A stretch of DNA of 7,491 bases from Acidobacteriota bacterium (GCA_003131705.1 PKUY01000062.1:3354-10844), one strand, 5' to 3'; positions 1 through 6,154 are shown, counted from the first letter of the stretch. A program made the numbers and translations. The notes: generated by a model not told the origin, from the sequence alone.

Positions 1-56
1 CGAGTAGAATTTGATCTATCTCATTCAAAACAAAGGATGCGCGGCAAGTCTACTCG
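1..56. repeat. 8-bp inverted repeat upstream of the MFS gene
   Basis: CGAGTAGA at 1-8 is matched by its reverse complement TCTACTCG at 49-56, with 40 bp between the arms. The left arm touches the window edge, so the repeat could be longer than seen. It lies 52 bp upstream of the transporter start and could be an operator or leader stem, but arms this short often arise by chance. I see no convincing -35/-10 pair in 1-107. Confidence 0.3.
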
Positions 57-107
57 ACAATACGGTAAGGCATTTCACGGCACCCTGAAGACATCGGGAA
101 GAAAACC

Positions 108-1415
108 TTGAGCCTCGCTCAGCGCTGGGGCGAAATCCGCTCGGGTTTCGAGCGTCCCTTCTGGGTCGCAAATTTCACGGAAATTTTCGAGCGGGTCGCC
201 TACTACGGTATGAGTGCTGTGCTCGCGATCTACCTCAGCGAGCGGCTGCATTTTTCAACCGAGCTGACGGGTTCGCTGCTTGGCATCACCGGATTCGTGG
301 TGTACGCGCTGCCGATTCTTTGCGGAACGCTGGCCGACCGGTTTGGTTTTCGGCGCTCGTTAATGTTTGCGTACTTGGTTCTGACGATCGGCTATTTTCT
401 GCTGGGTTCGCTCGAGACTTCGTGGATGAGACCGCTTCGCACAGCCCTGGGAGATAAATGGCTGGTGCTTGCGGTTCTGTTGATCCCTGCGCTTGGCCCC
501 GGTTTAGTAAAACCTTGCGTTGCCGGAACGACGGCGCGTGCCTCCGCCGAAAACGTCCGCTCAGTCGGCTATTCGATCTATTACACGCTGGTGAATATCG
601 GCGGAGCGCTCGGTCCTTCGATGGCGTGGCTTGTTCGCAAGAGGCTTGGCCTGGGAATTGAGAACGTGTTTCGCGCATCCGCTTGCTGCGCGTTTGCGAT
701 GTTCTTAGTCACGCTGTTTTTCTATCAGGAGCCAGGCCGGTTGGGCGATCAAAGAGTCGAAAGCATTGGAACTGCGCTAAAGAACATGTTTGTTGTTTTG
801 AAAAATCTGCGCTTCGTCATTTTTCTTTTGATCTCTTCCGGTTTTTACATCGTCTTCTGGCAGATATGGATCACCATGCCGCTCTTCATGCGAACCTACG
901 TGGATCCCAACGCCGACACCGATCGCATACTTTCGGTCGAAGGCATCACCGTTATCTGTTTTCAGATTTTCGTGACCTATGCGAGTCGCAAGATGGACGC
1001 AGTGAAGGCCATTGCGCTCGGATTCCTGATTTCCGCGCTTTCGTGGATTCTCCTTGCGCTGCATCCCACGATGTTCACGCTGGGTGTAATGCTGGTGGTT
1101 CTCGCGCTCGGCGAAATCACCCAGGCATCGCGCTACTACGAATACTGCTCGCGCCTCGCGCCGACGGGTCAGCAAGGCTTGTACATGGGCTACGCGTTCT
1201 TGCCGATCGCAATTGGCTACGCTGTCGCCGGACCACTCGGCGGGTATTTGCTGCACGAGTTCGGCGAGGTACTTCGACGGCCGAACGATTTGTGGTGGGT
1301 CATCGTGGCGATCGGAGTGGTCACTGCCGCACTCATGTGGCTCTACGACAAAATTGTGAAGCCAGGAGCCGCGCGAGGGCCATCGTCTGAAGGTGTTGCC
1401 GAGAGCGCTGCCTAG
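108..1415 (+). CDS. POT/PTR2-family MFS transporter (proton-coupled oligopeptide-type)
   Basis: A 435-residue inner-membrane protein with about 12 hydrophobic segments, of the MFS class that imports di/tripeptides or related solutes with protons. Family marks are clear. The TM1 motif E25-x-x-E28-R29 is followed by YYG. The MFS loop 'LADRFGFRR' is at 75-83. TM4 has GPGLVKP with Lys135. A PTR2-like 'YYTLVNIGGALGP' lies at 158-170, and TM10 carries Glu335 in 'LGEITQASRYYEY'. The start is TTG at 108: an in-frame stop lies at 66-68, no ATG or GTG occurs before TM1, and GGGAAG (96-101) sits 6 nt upstream. A polar tail of about 20 residues follows TM12. The stop overlaps that of the convergent TPR gene. 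Family assignment is strong. The substrate is unknown, since POT members also carry nitrate or other small molecules. Confidence 0.88.
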   Translation: MSLAQRWGEIRSGFERPFWVANFTEIFERVAYYGMSAVLAIYLSERLHFSTELTGSLLGITGFVVYALPILCGTLADRFGFRRSLMFAYLVLTIGYFLLGSLETSWMRPLRTALGDKWLVLAVLLIPALGPGLVKPCVAGTTARASAENVRSVGYSIYYTLVNIGGALGPSMAWLVRKRLGLGIENVFRASACCAFAMFLVTLFFYQEPGRLGDQRVESIGTALKNMFVVLKNLRFVIFLLISSGFYIVFWQIWITMPLFMRTYVDPNADTDRILSVEGITVICFQIFVTYASRKMDAVKAIALGFLISALSWILLALHPTMFTLGVMLVVLALGEITQASRYYEYCSRLAPTGQQGLYMGYAFLPIAIGYAVAGPLGGYLLHEFGEVLRRPNDLWWVIVAIGVVTAALMWLYDKIVKPGAARGPSSEGVAESAA

Positions 1416-1894
1416 TTCACCATGCGGCGAAGGCCTTCGACGGCTTGCCGCGCAAGCGTGTAGCGCGGCTCGATGCGCAGAGCGTCCTGAAAACACTGGC
1501 GGGCGCGAGTGATCATGCCTTTGGCGCAATAGACGCGGCCCAGATTGAAATAGGGAAAGTGACGGGGATCGTAACGCGGCGCGGCAATCGCGCGTTCGAG
1601 CCACGGAATCGCTTCGTCGTAGCGCTTGAGATCGATCAGATACGCGCCGATATCGTTGTAGGGGTTGCCGAATTCAGGATCGATTTCGATCGCGCGCCTG
1701 CACTCCGCGATGGCATCTTCCACTTTTCCTTGAAAATGGTATGTCCAACCGAGAAAGGTGTGCGCCTCGGCCGTCGGGAAAAGCTTCAGAGAAAGTTTGT
1801 ACAGCCCGGCCGCGCGGTTGAGCTCGCCTTCCATTTGAGCTCGATAGGCCTGCTGGAAAAAATCAAGGGCTTGTTCTCGTTTGTTGGCGCTCAT
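1412..1894 (-). CDS. Small tetratricopeptide-repeat (TPR) protein
   Basis: A 160-residue protein made almost wholly of TPR-like helical hairpins. Repeats run at about 8-41, 42-75 ('AEAHTFLGWTYHFQGKVEDA' start, ending AIEIDP), 76-110 and 111-145 (ending ALRIEP). Positions 8, 20 and 27 of the repeats show the usual G/Y/A pattern. There is no signal peptide or membrane segment, so it is probably cytoplasmic. TPR proteins act as protein-protein scaffolds; nothing here names its partner. It is the last gene of the pncB-pncA cluster. Its ATG lies 14 bp after the nicotinamidase stop, with only a weak A/G-rich ribosome site, so translation may depend on coupling. Its stop shares the CTAG at 1412-1415 with the convergent transporter. 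A role in NAD metabolism is inference from position only. Confidence 0.85.
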   Translation of the reverse strand: MSANKREQALDFFQQAYRAQMEGELNRAAGLYKLSLKLFPTAEAHTFLGWTYHFQGKVEDAIAECRRAIEIDPEFGNPYNDIGAYLIDLKRYDEAIPWLERAIAAPRYDPRHFPYFNLGRVYCAKGMITRARQCFQDALRIEPRYTLARQAVEGLRRMVN

Positions 1895-1908
1895 ATTTTT
1901 CTACGTGA

Positions 1909-2562
1909 CTAGCGCGCGGCAGGAATGCGAGCACCATCTTGCGATTTCCGCCCGCCAACTTCCGCGAGCGCTTCGTCTGTGGTAATCAGCCGCGCGCCCA
2001 GGGCTTGCAATTCGTCGAGAACGCGGCGGCCGGCTTCGGGATCAAGGGTTTCGATCGCGTCCTTTACGATCGCAACCTTGCGGCCGCGCTCGAGCAGACC
2101 CTTGGCTGCACACCGTACGCAAAACTCCGTCACCACGCCGAACACTAGATATTCCGCGTCGCTGCCGAGGCGCTCAACCAGCGCACTCGCGTGCGGATTG
2201 TCGAATATGTCTAGCGTCTGCTTCTCGATAATGACCTGCGGAAAACTCAGAATATGATTCGGCAACTCGAGTGAAGCATCATTCGGCATCGTGCAAAAGT
2301 TCCTGGCCAATCCCTGGGGAATAATCCGCGCGCCAGGCGTTTCGCGAAGACAGTGGGGAGGGAATGTTTGAAATTCTGGATCGCCCTCCGGATGGTAATC
2401 TCCGCTCGAAACCAGGAGCGCGCCTCGATTCACCGCCGCGTTCACGAGGCGCTCGATATTCGGAATGATTTTCTCGGCGCCGGGCACGTACAGCTTGCCT
2501 CCCGGCAACATGAAATCGAACTGGACGTCCACTTCCCAGAAAACAATTTTCTGCGATGCCAC
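1909..2562 (-). CDS. pncA: Nicotinamidase (isochorismatase-fold cysteine hydrolase)
   Basis: A 217-residue cytoplasmic enzyme of the nicotinamidase/isochorismatase fold, expected to hydrolyse nicotinamide to nicotinate and ammonia. The catalytic triad is readable: Asp12 in 'EVDVQFDF', Lys114 in 'IIEKQTLDIF' and nucleophile Cys148 in 'VVTEFCVRC'. The metal-site residues typical of nicotinamidases are also present: Asp55 and His57 in 'SGDYHPEG', and His70 in 'FPPHC'. That favours nicotinamidase over a general isochorismatase. The start is GTG at 2562, supported by AGGGGG 7 nt upstream. It lies 26 bp after the nicotinate phosphoribosyltransferase stop, so the product of this enzyme is the substrate of the upstream gene's enzyme. 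The last 15 residues or so are polar and probably outside the fold. Some relatives act on other amides, but the neighbour makes NAD salvage the best reading. Confidence 0.88.
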   Translation of the reverse strand: MASQKIVFWEVDVQFDFMLPGGKLYVPGAEKIIPNIERLVNAAVNRGALLVSSGDYHPEGDPEFQTFPPHCLRETPGARIIPQGLARNFCTMPNDASLELPNHILSFPQVIIEKQTLDIFDNPHASALVERLGSDAEYLVFGVVTEFCVRCAAKGLLERGRKVAIVKDAIETLDPEAGRRVLDELQALGARLITTDEALAEVGGRKSQDGARIPAAR

Positions 2563-2569
2563 GCGAAAG

Positions 2570-2575
2570 CCCCCT
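2570..2575 (-). promoter_or_regulatory. Ribosome binding site fixing the GTG start of pncA
   Basis: On the minus strand AGGGGG lies 7 nt before the GTG at 2562-2560. No ATG fits the conserved N-terminus (strand 1 leading to Asp12), so this site decides the start. It falls in the 26-bp pncB-pncA spacer, which allows independent initiation of pncA within a shared mRNA. Confidence 0.6.
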
Positions 2576-2588
2576 AGTGACTGCTAGC

Positions 2589-3941
2589 CTATTTTACCGC
2601 AGAGCGGCGGACGCGTTGGCGAACCTTTTCGAGAGACTCCTGAAGCTTCTTGGTGTAGCGAACGGGATAAACCGCCGTTCGGTTGATTTGTCGAAAGCGT
2701 TGCGGAAGCCGTGCGAGGCTCGCGATGCATCGTTCGCGCAAGGCTTCGATTGGCTCCGTGGTTAATATTCGGCGGCCGCCATGCATCACTTCGACGAGCA
2801 GCGCCTCACCGCCACTTCCCGGCTCGCCATCGAATGCGATTTTGTCGTTTGCGAATTCGCCGGCCGCGGTGAAATAGCGAAATACTTGTTTTCGTCCCGG
2901 ATACGTCGCCTTTGCACGCGTCAATTTCGCGGCCTCGCGTACTTTTCCGCCGCGCTCTACCTCGACCAGCTTGTAAATCAGATTCAGGTGCGGGGCATCG
3001 CCGGGAGTTGCGAGCGCCGTGCCCACGCCGAACGCGTCAATCGCAGCTCCTTTTGCAAGCAACGCCGCAATCTTCGATTCATCCAGATCGCCCGAGGCGA
3101 ATACTTTTACGTCGTTCCATCCCGCGCGATCGAGCTGACGCCGGACCCAGCGGCTGTCCTTCACGAGGTCGCCGCTATCGAGCCGCACTCCTGCGGGCTT
3201 ACGGCCCAATCTGATAATTCTCTTCACCGCGTTGCGCACGTCGTAGGTATCAAGCAGCAGCACGGAGTCTTCAGGGAATGCATCGAGAAAATTGCGAAAG
3301 GCTTCGTCTTCGTCCTCATGCGCCATCACCCATGAGTGCGCCTGCGTGCCGTACGTGTTCATTCCGAACTGCTGGCCGGCGAGAACATTCGACGTGCCCT
3401 GACAGCCGCCAATCGATGACGCCCGCGCTGCGAGCAAACTCGCCTGGCTGCCGTGCGCGCGCCGCGCGCCGAAGTCCACAATCTGCCGGCCCTCGGCCGC
3501 CGTGACGACGCGCGCCGCTTTGCTTGCGACCATGGTCTGGTAGCTGAGCGTGGCGAGCAAATACGTCTCCATAATCTGGCCTTCGATGATTGGCGCGGTC
3601 ACACGCAGCATCGGCTCGCCCGGAAAGACAAGGGTGCCTTCGGGCATCGCCCAGACATCCCCGGTAAAACGGAAATTCGTGAGATAGGCGAAAAATTCTT
3701 CGCGGATGTGGCGGAAGACCTTATGCCGTCGGAGGTAGTCGATTTCTTCCGGTGTGAACCGTACGTTTTCAAGAAATTCCAAGGCCTGTTCGAGACCGGC
3801 GGCGACCAGATAATTGCGCCGAGGCGGGAGATGCCGGACGAACAACTCGAACGTGGCACGCCCATCGAAACGGGTCTGCAGGTAACCCGCCGCCATGGTC
3901 AGCTCGTAGAGATCGGTTAGAAGACCCGAATGTTCACGCAT
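2589..3941 (-). CDS. pncB: Nicotinate phosphoribosyltransferase
   Basis: A 450-residue cytoplasmic enzyme that joins nicotinate to PRPP, with ATP hydrolysis, to give nicotinate mononucleotide, the entry of the Preiss-Handler route to NAD. Family blocks appear in order. The N-terminus is 'LLTDLYELTMAAGYLQ' (7-22), followed by 'DFGARRAHG' (156-164). 'GTQAHSW' contains His202, the residue expected to be phosphorylated. 'RLDSGDL' (253-259), 'FASGDLDE' (281-288), 'FGVGTAL' (304-310) and 'YPGRKQVFR' (347-355) follow. Length fits the bacterial family. The ATG at 3941 places the conserved N-terminus correctly, and a modest GAGAG (3951-3955) lies 9 nt upstream. It is the first gene of the minus-strand cluster, followed by nicotinamidase after 26 bp. 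Its leader can form several stems, one covering the start codon (separate entry). Confidence 0.93.
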   Translation of the reverse strand: MREHSGLLTDLYELTMAAGYLQTRFDGRATFELFVRHLPPRRNYLVAAGLEQALEFLENVRFTPEEIDYLRRHKVFRHIREEFFAYLTNFRFTGDVWAMPEGTLVFPGEPMLRVTAPIIEGQIMETYLLATLSYQTMVASKAARVVTAAEGRQIVDFGARRAHGSQASLLAARASSIGGCQGTSNVLAGQQFGMNTYGTQAHSWVMAHEDEDEAFRNFLDAFPEDSVLLLDTYDVRNAVKRIIRLGRKPAGVRLDSGDLVKDSRWVRRQLDRAGWNDVKVFASGDLDESKIAALLAKGAAIDAFGVGTALATPGDAPHLNLIYKLVEVERGGKVREAAKLTRAKATYPGRKQVFRYFTAAGEFANDKIAFDGEPGSGGEALLVEVMHGGRRILTTEPIEALRERCIASLARLPQRFRQINRTAVYPVRYTKKLQESLEKVRQRVRRSAVK

Positions 3942-4050
3942 CGAATGGGACTCTCAAGCTGCCGATGCCTGTCGCGTCACAGTATCAATCCGGGACAGAC
4001 GGCAAGCTTCCTTCGGGGAGCTCGCAGCGGAATTGCGGTTAAGGGTCCCG
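3938..4050 (-). promoter_or_regulatory. Possible structured 5' leader of pncB (three-way junction plus start-codon hairpin)
   Basis: Read on the minus strand, CGGGAC (4050-4045) can pair with GTCCCG (3996-3991), extendable by one U.G pair. The stem encloses two adjacent hairpins with no spacer between them: CGCA/TGCG (4037-4034 with 4026-4023, 7-nt loop) and AGCTCCC/GGAAGCT (4022-4005, one mismatch, CGAA loop). Downstream, GCATCG (3968-3963) pairs perfectly with CGATGC (3943-3938), which contains the pncB ATG, with the GAGAG ribosome site in the 19-nt loop. This is the layout expected of a leader controlling translation. It was found by eye in GC-rich DNA and no covariation was tested. I do not recognise it as a known NAD riboswitch class. 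A weak -10-like TAGATA at 4067-4062 would put transcript starts near the first stem; no good -35 is seen. Confidence 0.3.
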
Positions 4051-4110
4051 AGCCTCATCTTTATCTATCCGGCTCATCTGGGCGACATTTGGCTCAAGCG
4101 CCAGGCTGCG

Positions 4111-4138
4111 AAAAAGGCTCTCGGAAAAAAGGGAGCCT
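4111..4138 (-). terminator. Intrinsic terminator, second of a tandem pair after the HU gene
   Basis: On the minus strand AGGCTC (4138-4133) pairs with GAGCCT (4120-4115) around a 12-nt T-rich loop, and the transcript continues into five U residues (4115-4111). It lies about 100 bp past the HU stop, just after a first hairpin terminator, and would shield the pncB leader from read-through. Confidence 0.6.
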
Positions 4139-4141
4139 CCT

Positions 4142-4201
4142 GAAAAGACAAAACCCCCAAGCGTCCGTCCCCGTCTACAGGGAGCACGCACGTGGGGGTT
4201 T
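4142..4201 (-). terminator. Long bulged hairpin terminator after the HU gene
   Basis: Perfect 9-bp arms AAACCCCCA (4151-4159) and TGGGGGTTT (4193-4201) enclose further pairing: GCGT 4161-4164 with ACGC 4186-4189, and TCCC 4168-4171 with GGGA 4180-4183 (8-nt loop). On the minus strand the stem runs straight into TTTTGTCTTTTC. It starts about 40 bp past the HU stop codon, where a terminator is expected. The internal stems make it longer than a usual terminator, so a stable 3'-UTR fragment or small RNA is possible. Confidence 0.6.
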
Positions 4202-4213
4202 CGCCGCGAAACC
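4197..4213. repeat. Perfect 7-bp hairpin overlapping the HU terminator
   Basis: GGTTTCG (4197-4203) and CGAAACC (4207-4213) form a perfect stem with a 3-nt loop. Bases 4197-4201 are also the outer arm of the neighbouring terminator hairpin, so the two structures cannot both form fully. On the minus strand this hairpin is transcribed first. Confidence 0.5.
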
Positions 4214-4240
4214 TTTAGCCAAAATTAAGCGCCGAACCGG

Positions 4241-4543
4241 TTACTTCAAAATGGCGTCTTTGAACGCCTTTGCCGCGCGCAGACGCACAACAGTCTTGGC
4301 CTTGATCTTGATCGCTTCGCCCGTGGCGGGGTTGCGGCCCATGCGCGCCTTGCGGTGCGCCTTTACGGCTCGCCCGATGCCGGGGATGACGAATTTGCCA
4401 GCGCTCTTGGCTTCCTTCACTGCGAGCTTGAAAAGCTCGTCAAAGAATGCAGCCGCCTGCTTCTTGGATATCGGCTTCTCGGGTGTGCTGACCTTGTCGG
4501 CCATGTGGGCGATGATCTTGGACTTGCTCAACGGAGTGGCCAT
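4241..4543 (-). CDS. HU-family DNA-binding protein
   Basis: A 100-residue basic nucleoid protein of the HU/IHF fold, which binds and bends DNA as a dimer. The helix 1-2 region covers about 6-48. The beta-arm region contains 'HRKARMGRNPATGE' (63-76), with Pro72 in the place of the intercalating arm-tip proline. The C-terminal strand and helix is 'KAKTVVRLRAAKAFKDAI'. Compared with textbook HU of about 90 residues, it has some five extra residues (around 'STPEKP', 19-24) between helices 1 and 2 and a short N-terminal 'MATPLS'. Arg58 replaces the usual Thr in the 'GFGTF' turn ('GIGRA'). The ATG at 4543 is preceded by a strong GAGGAGG at a long 12-nt spacing. The gene looks monocistronic, with its own promoter upstream and tandem terminators downstream. 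HU versus IHF-like cannot be decided from sequence alone. Confidence 0.93.
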   Translation of the reverse strand: MATPLSKSKIIAHMADKVSTPEKPISKKQAAAFFDELFKLAVKEAKSAGKFVIPGIGRAVKAHRKARMGRNPATGEAIKIKAKTVVRLRAAKAFKDAILK

Positions 4544-4555
4544 CGAATTCTATTT

Positions 4556-4562
4556 CCTCCTC
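4556..4562 (-). promoter_or_regulatory. Strong Shine-Dalgarno of the HU gene
   Basis: GAGGAGG on the minus strand is an almost perfect anti-16S match, lying 12 nt before the ATG at 4543. The spacing is longer than the usual 5-10 nt. No closer in-frame ATG or GTG precedes the conserved N-terminus, so the start is kept. Confidence 0.6.
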
Positions 4563-4581
4563 AGATGTAATTGCTTGTCGG

Positions 4582-4595
4582 TCCCGCTTCCGGGA
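4582..4595 (-). promoter_or_regulatory. Hairpin in the HU 5' untranslated region
   Basis: TCCCG and CGGGA form a perfect 5-bp stem closed by a GAAG tetraloop on the minus strand. It lies between the predicted transcription start (about 4600) and the Shine-Dalgarno. It may protect the 5' end or tune translation; it does not cover the ribosome site. Confidence 0.35.
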
Positions 4596-4606
4596 TGCCG
4601 CGGGGA

Positions 4607-4635
4607 ACTATAGCTGTCCTGCCAGGCGAACGCAA
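4607..4635 (-). promoter_or_regulatory. Sigma-70-like promoter of the HU gene
   Basis: On the minus strand TTGCGT (4635-4630) and TATAGT (4612-4607) are separated by exactly 17 bp. The -10 matches the consensus at five of six bases; the -35 has only the core TTG. Expected transcript start is near 4600, giving a 5' UTR of about 57 nt. It lies between the peptidase terminator and the HU start, the right place for an independently expressed gene. Confidence 0.55.
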
Positions 4636-4644
4636 GAACAAACG

Positions 4645-4677
4645 TCTAAAAAGGCCCGCAAAACCGGGCATTTTAGA
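4645..4677 (-). terminator. Intrinsic terminator of the M20 peptidase gene (symmetric, could work both ways)
   Basis: GCCCG (4654-4658) and CGGGC (4665-4669) with a 6-nt loop form the core stem, flanked by TCTAAAA (4645-4651) and TTTTAGA (4671-4677). On the minus strand the core is followed by CTTTTTAGA, a standard U-tract, 26 bp after the peptidase stop. The A/T arms make it symmetric, but no plus-strand gene enters from the left. Confidence 0.8.
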
Positions 4678-4702
4678 TACCGAGTTCCTCGACGAGAAGT
4701 TT

Positions 4703-6067
4703 CTACAGCGAGGCCAACTGCTCGTAAAACAACGCAACAGCTTTAATACCGCCAAAATAATTTTCGAGCGCTATGTGTTCGTTGGGCGCGTGCGCGTTTT
4801 CATCCGGCAGGCCAAAGCCGAGCAGCACACAGGGAACCTTAAACGTATCGTGCATCTGCGTGACGAACGGAATCGAGCCGCCTTCGCGAATAAAAACGGC
4901 GCGTTTGCCGAAGCCCGCCTCGAGCGCGTGAATAGCCTTCTGAAAAATCGGGTGCGAGTACGGCGCTACCCACGGCTTGCCCATGCTGAGGACTTCGAAT
5001 TTGTGCGTGACTGTTTTCGGCAATAGCTTGCGGATATGCCGCTCGACGAGCTTCGCAATTTTCGCCGGATCCTGATTCGGAACCAACCGCGTAGAAAGTT
5101 TCGCGTACGCCTTGGATGGGATCACGGTTTTTGCGCCTTCCCCCGTATACCCCCCCCAAATACCATTTAGTTCGAGCGTGGGGCGAACCCAGAGCTGCTC
5201 GACGATCGAGAAGCCTGCCTCACCACACAGTGCCGGCGCGCCAACGGTCTTGCGAAATTCCTTTTCCTTCCACGGCAGGGAATTGAGGGCCTTGCGCTCG
5301 GTGCGCGCCAACGGCGTGACGCCGTCGTAAAAGCCCGGAATGGCTACTCGGAAATTCTTGTCGTGGAGTTTTGAGATCATTTCCGCCAGGATCGTAATCG
5401 GATTTGGAACTGCTCCTCCGAAAACTCCGGAGTGCAGATCCTGCGCGGCGCCCGCAACTTCGATCTGATAATAATTCAACCCGCGCAACCCGTACGTAAT
5501 CGAAGGCACGCCTTTCGCGAGCATCGAGGTGTCGGAAACAATCAGCGCGTCCGCCTTCAATCGCTCGCGGTTCTGGCGCACGAAATCCCACAGGCTGACG
5601 CTGCCAACTTCTTCTTCGCCCTCGACCATCACCTTGACGTTGATCGGCAGCTTTCCGTAAACATCCCGAAGCGCTTCGAGCGCTTTCAGGTGAATGTGAA
5701 CCTGCCCCTTGTCATCCGCGGTACCGCGGCCATACAGATTGCCGTCCCGCACGGCGGGCTCGAAAGCGGGAGTGGTCCACAGATCGAGTGGTTCGGCGGG
5801 CTGCACGTCATAGTGGCCATAGAATAGGACCGTCGGCTTACCGGGCGCATGCAGCGATTCCCCATAGACAAGAGGATGCATCTTCGTGGGAGCGATCTCG
5901 ACGTGCTCCAGGCCCACAGCTCGAAGCTTTTCCGCCACCCAATGCGCGGCTCGTTCGATGTCAGGCTTGTGTTCGCTTTTGGTGCTGACGCTGGGGATGC
6001 GTAGGAACTCTTTCAGCTCGTTCAGATGGTCTTCGCGTTTCGATTCAATGTAGCCGATCAAGTCCAT
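4703..6067 (-). CDS. M20-family metallopeptidase (dipeptidase)
   Basis: A 454-residue di-zinc hydrolase of the M20 family, carnosinase-like dipeptidase branch, predicted cytoplasmic as no signal peptide is seen. Catalytic-site landmarks are all present. His85 and Asp87 lie in 'FYGHYDVQP'. Asp118 lies in 'YGRGTADDKGQ' as the bridging metal ligand. The acid pair is in 'EGEEEVGS' (149-156) as base and ligand. Asp179 is in 'IVSDT', and His426 is in 'ENAHAPNE'. The inserted dimerisation/lid domain covers about 190-350, with 'DLHSG' (210-214) and 'IWGGYTGEGAKTVIP' (303-317). The ATG at 6067 has a good AGGAG 5 nt upstream. A G8 run lies in the coding strand at 5157-5150, inside the IWGGYTG motif; the frame is intact here. 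It is divergent from the PilZ-like gene and ends in its own terminator. Amino-acid specificity cannot be told; peptide breakdown is the expected role. Confidence 0.92.
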   Translation of the reverse strand: MDLIGYIESKREDHLNELKEFLRIPSVSTKSEHKPDIERAAHWVAEKLRAVGLEHVEIAPTKMHPLVYGESLHAPGKPTVLFYGHYDVQPAEPLDLWTTPAFEPAVRDGNLYGRGTADDKGQVHIHLKALEALRDVYGKLPINVKVMVEGEEEVGSVSLWDFVRQNRERLKADALIVSDTSMLAKGVPSITYGLRGLNYYQIEVAGAAQDLHSGVFGGAVPNPITILAEMISKLHDKNFRVAIPGFYDGVTPLARTERKALNSLPWKEKEFRKTVGAPALCGEAGFSIVEQLWVRPTLELNGIWGGYTGEGAKTVIPSKAYAKLSTRLVPNQDPAKIAKLVERHIRKLLPKTVTHKFEVLSMGKPWVAPYSHPIFQKAIHALEAGFGKRAVFIREGGSIPFVTQMHDTFKVPCVLLGFGLPDENAHAPNEHIALENYFGGIKAVALFYEQLASL

Positions 6068-6103
6068 TACAACTCCTGCACCAGGGGATTGAGGATCTGC
6101 CGG

Positions 6104-6118
6104 GCCAAAGCTTTTGGC
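6104..6118. repeat. Inverted repeat in the M20 peptidase leader
   Basis: GCCAAA (6104-6109) and TTTGGC (6113-6118) form a perfect 6-bp stem around GCT. It lies 36 bp upstream of the peptidase ATG, before its ribosome site (AGGAG, 6077-6073). It could be an operator or a leader hairpin; there is no U-tract to make it a terminator. Confidence 0.4.
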
Positions 6119-6154
6119 GGAGCATATATCTTCTTGCCTCTAAGTAGAATCCAC

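Noticed and set aside
1428..1439. 12-bp palindrome CGAAGGCCTTCG just inside the TPR gene
   Set aside because: It encodes TPR residues, has no T-run on either side to act as a terminator, and a single short palindrome is expected by chance.
777..1604. Minus-strand open frame of 275 codons opposite the transporter
   Set aside because: It is antisense to conserved transporter segments and its Arg/His-rich composition is typical of a shadow frame. No motif was seen.
1445..1912. Plus-strand open frame opposite the TPR gene
   Set aside because: The minus strand gives regular TPR repeats ending in IDP/IEP; this frame shows nothing comparable.
3938..4050. Assigning the pncB leader to a named NAD riboswitch class
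   Set aside because: I cannot match it to a known consensus by eye, so only the pairing is reported.
3930..4613. Plus-strand open frame of 227 codons across the HU gene and the pncB spacer
   Set aside because: It is antisense to the clearly real HU gene and runs through two terminators and the pncB leader. It has no recognisable domain and reads as a GC-rich shadow.
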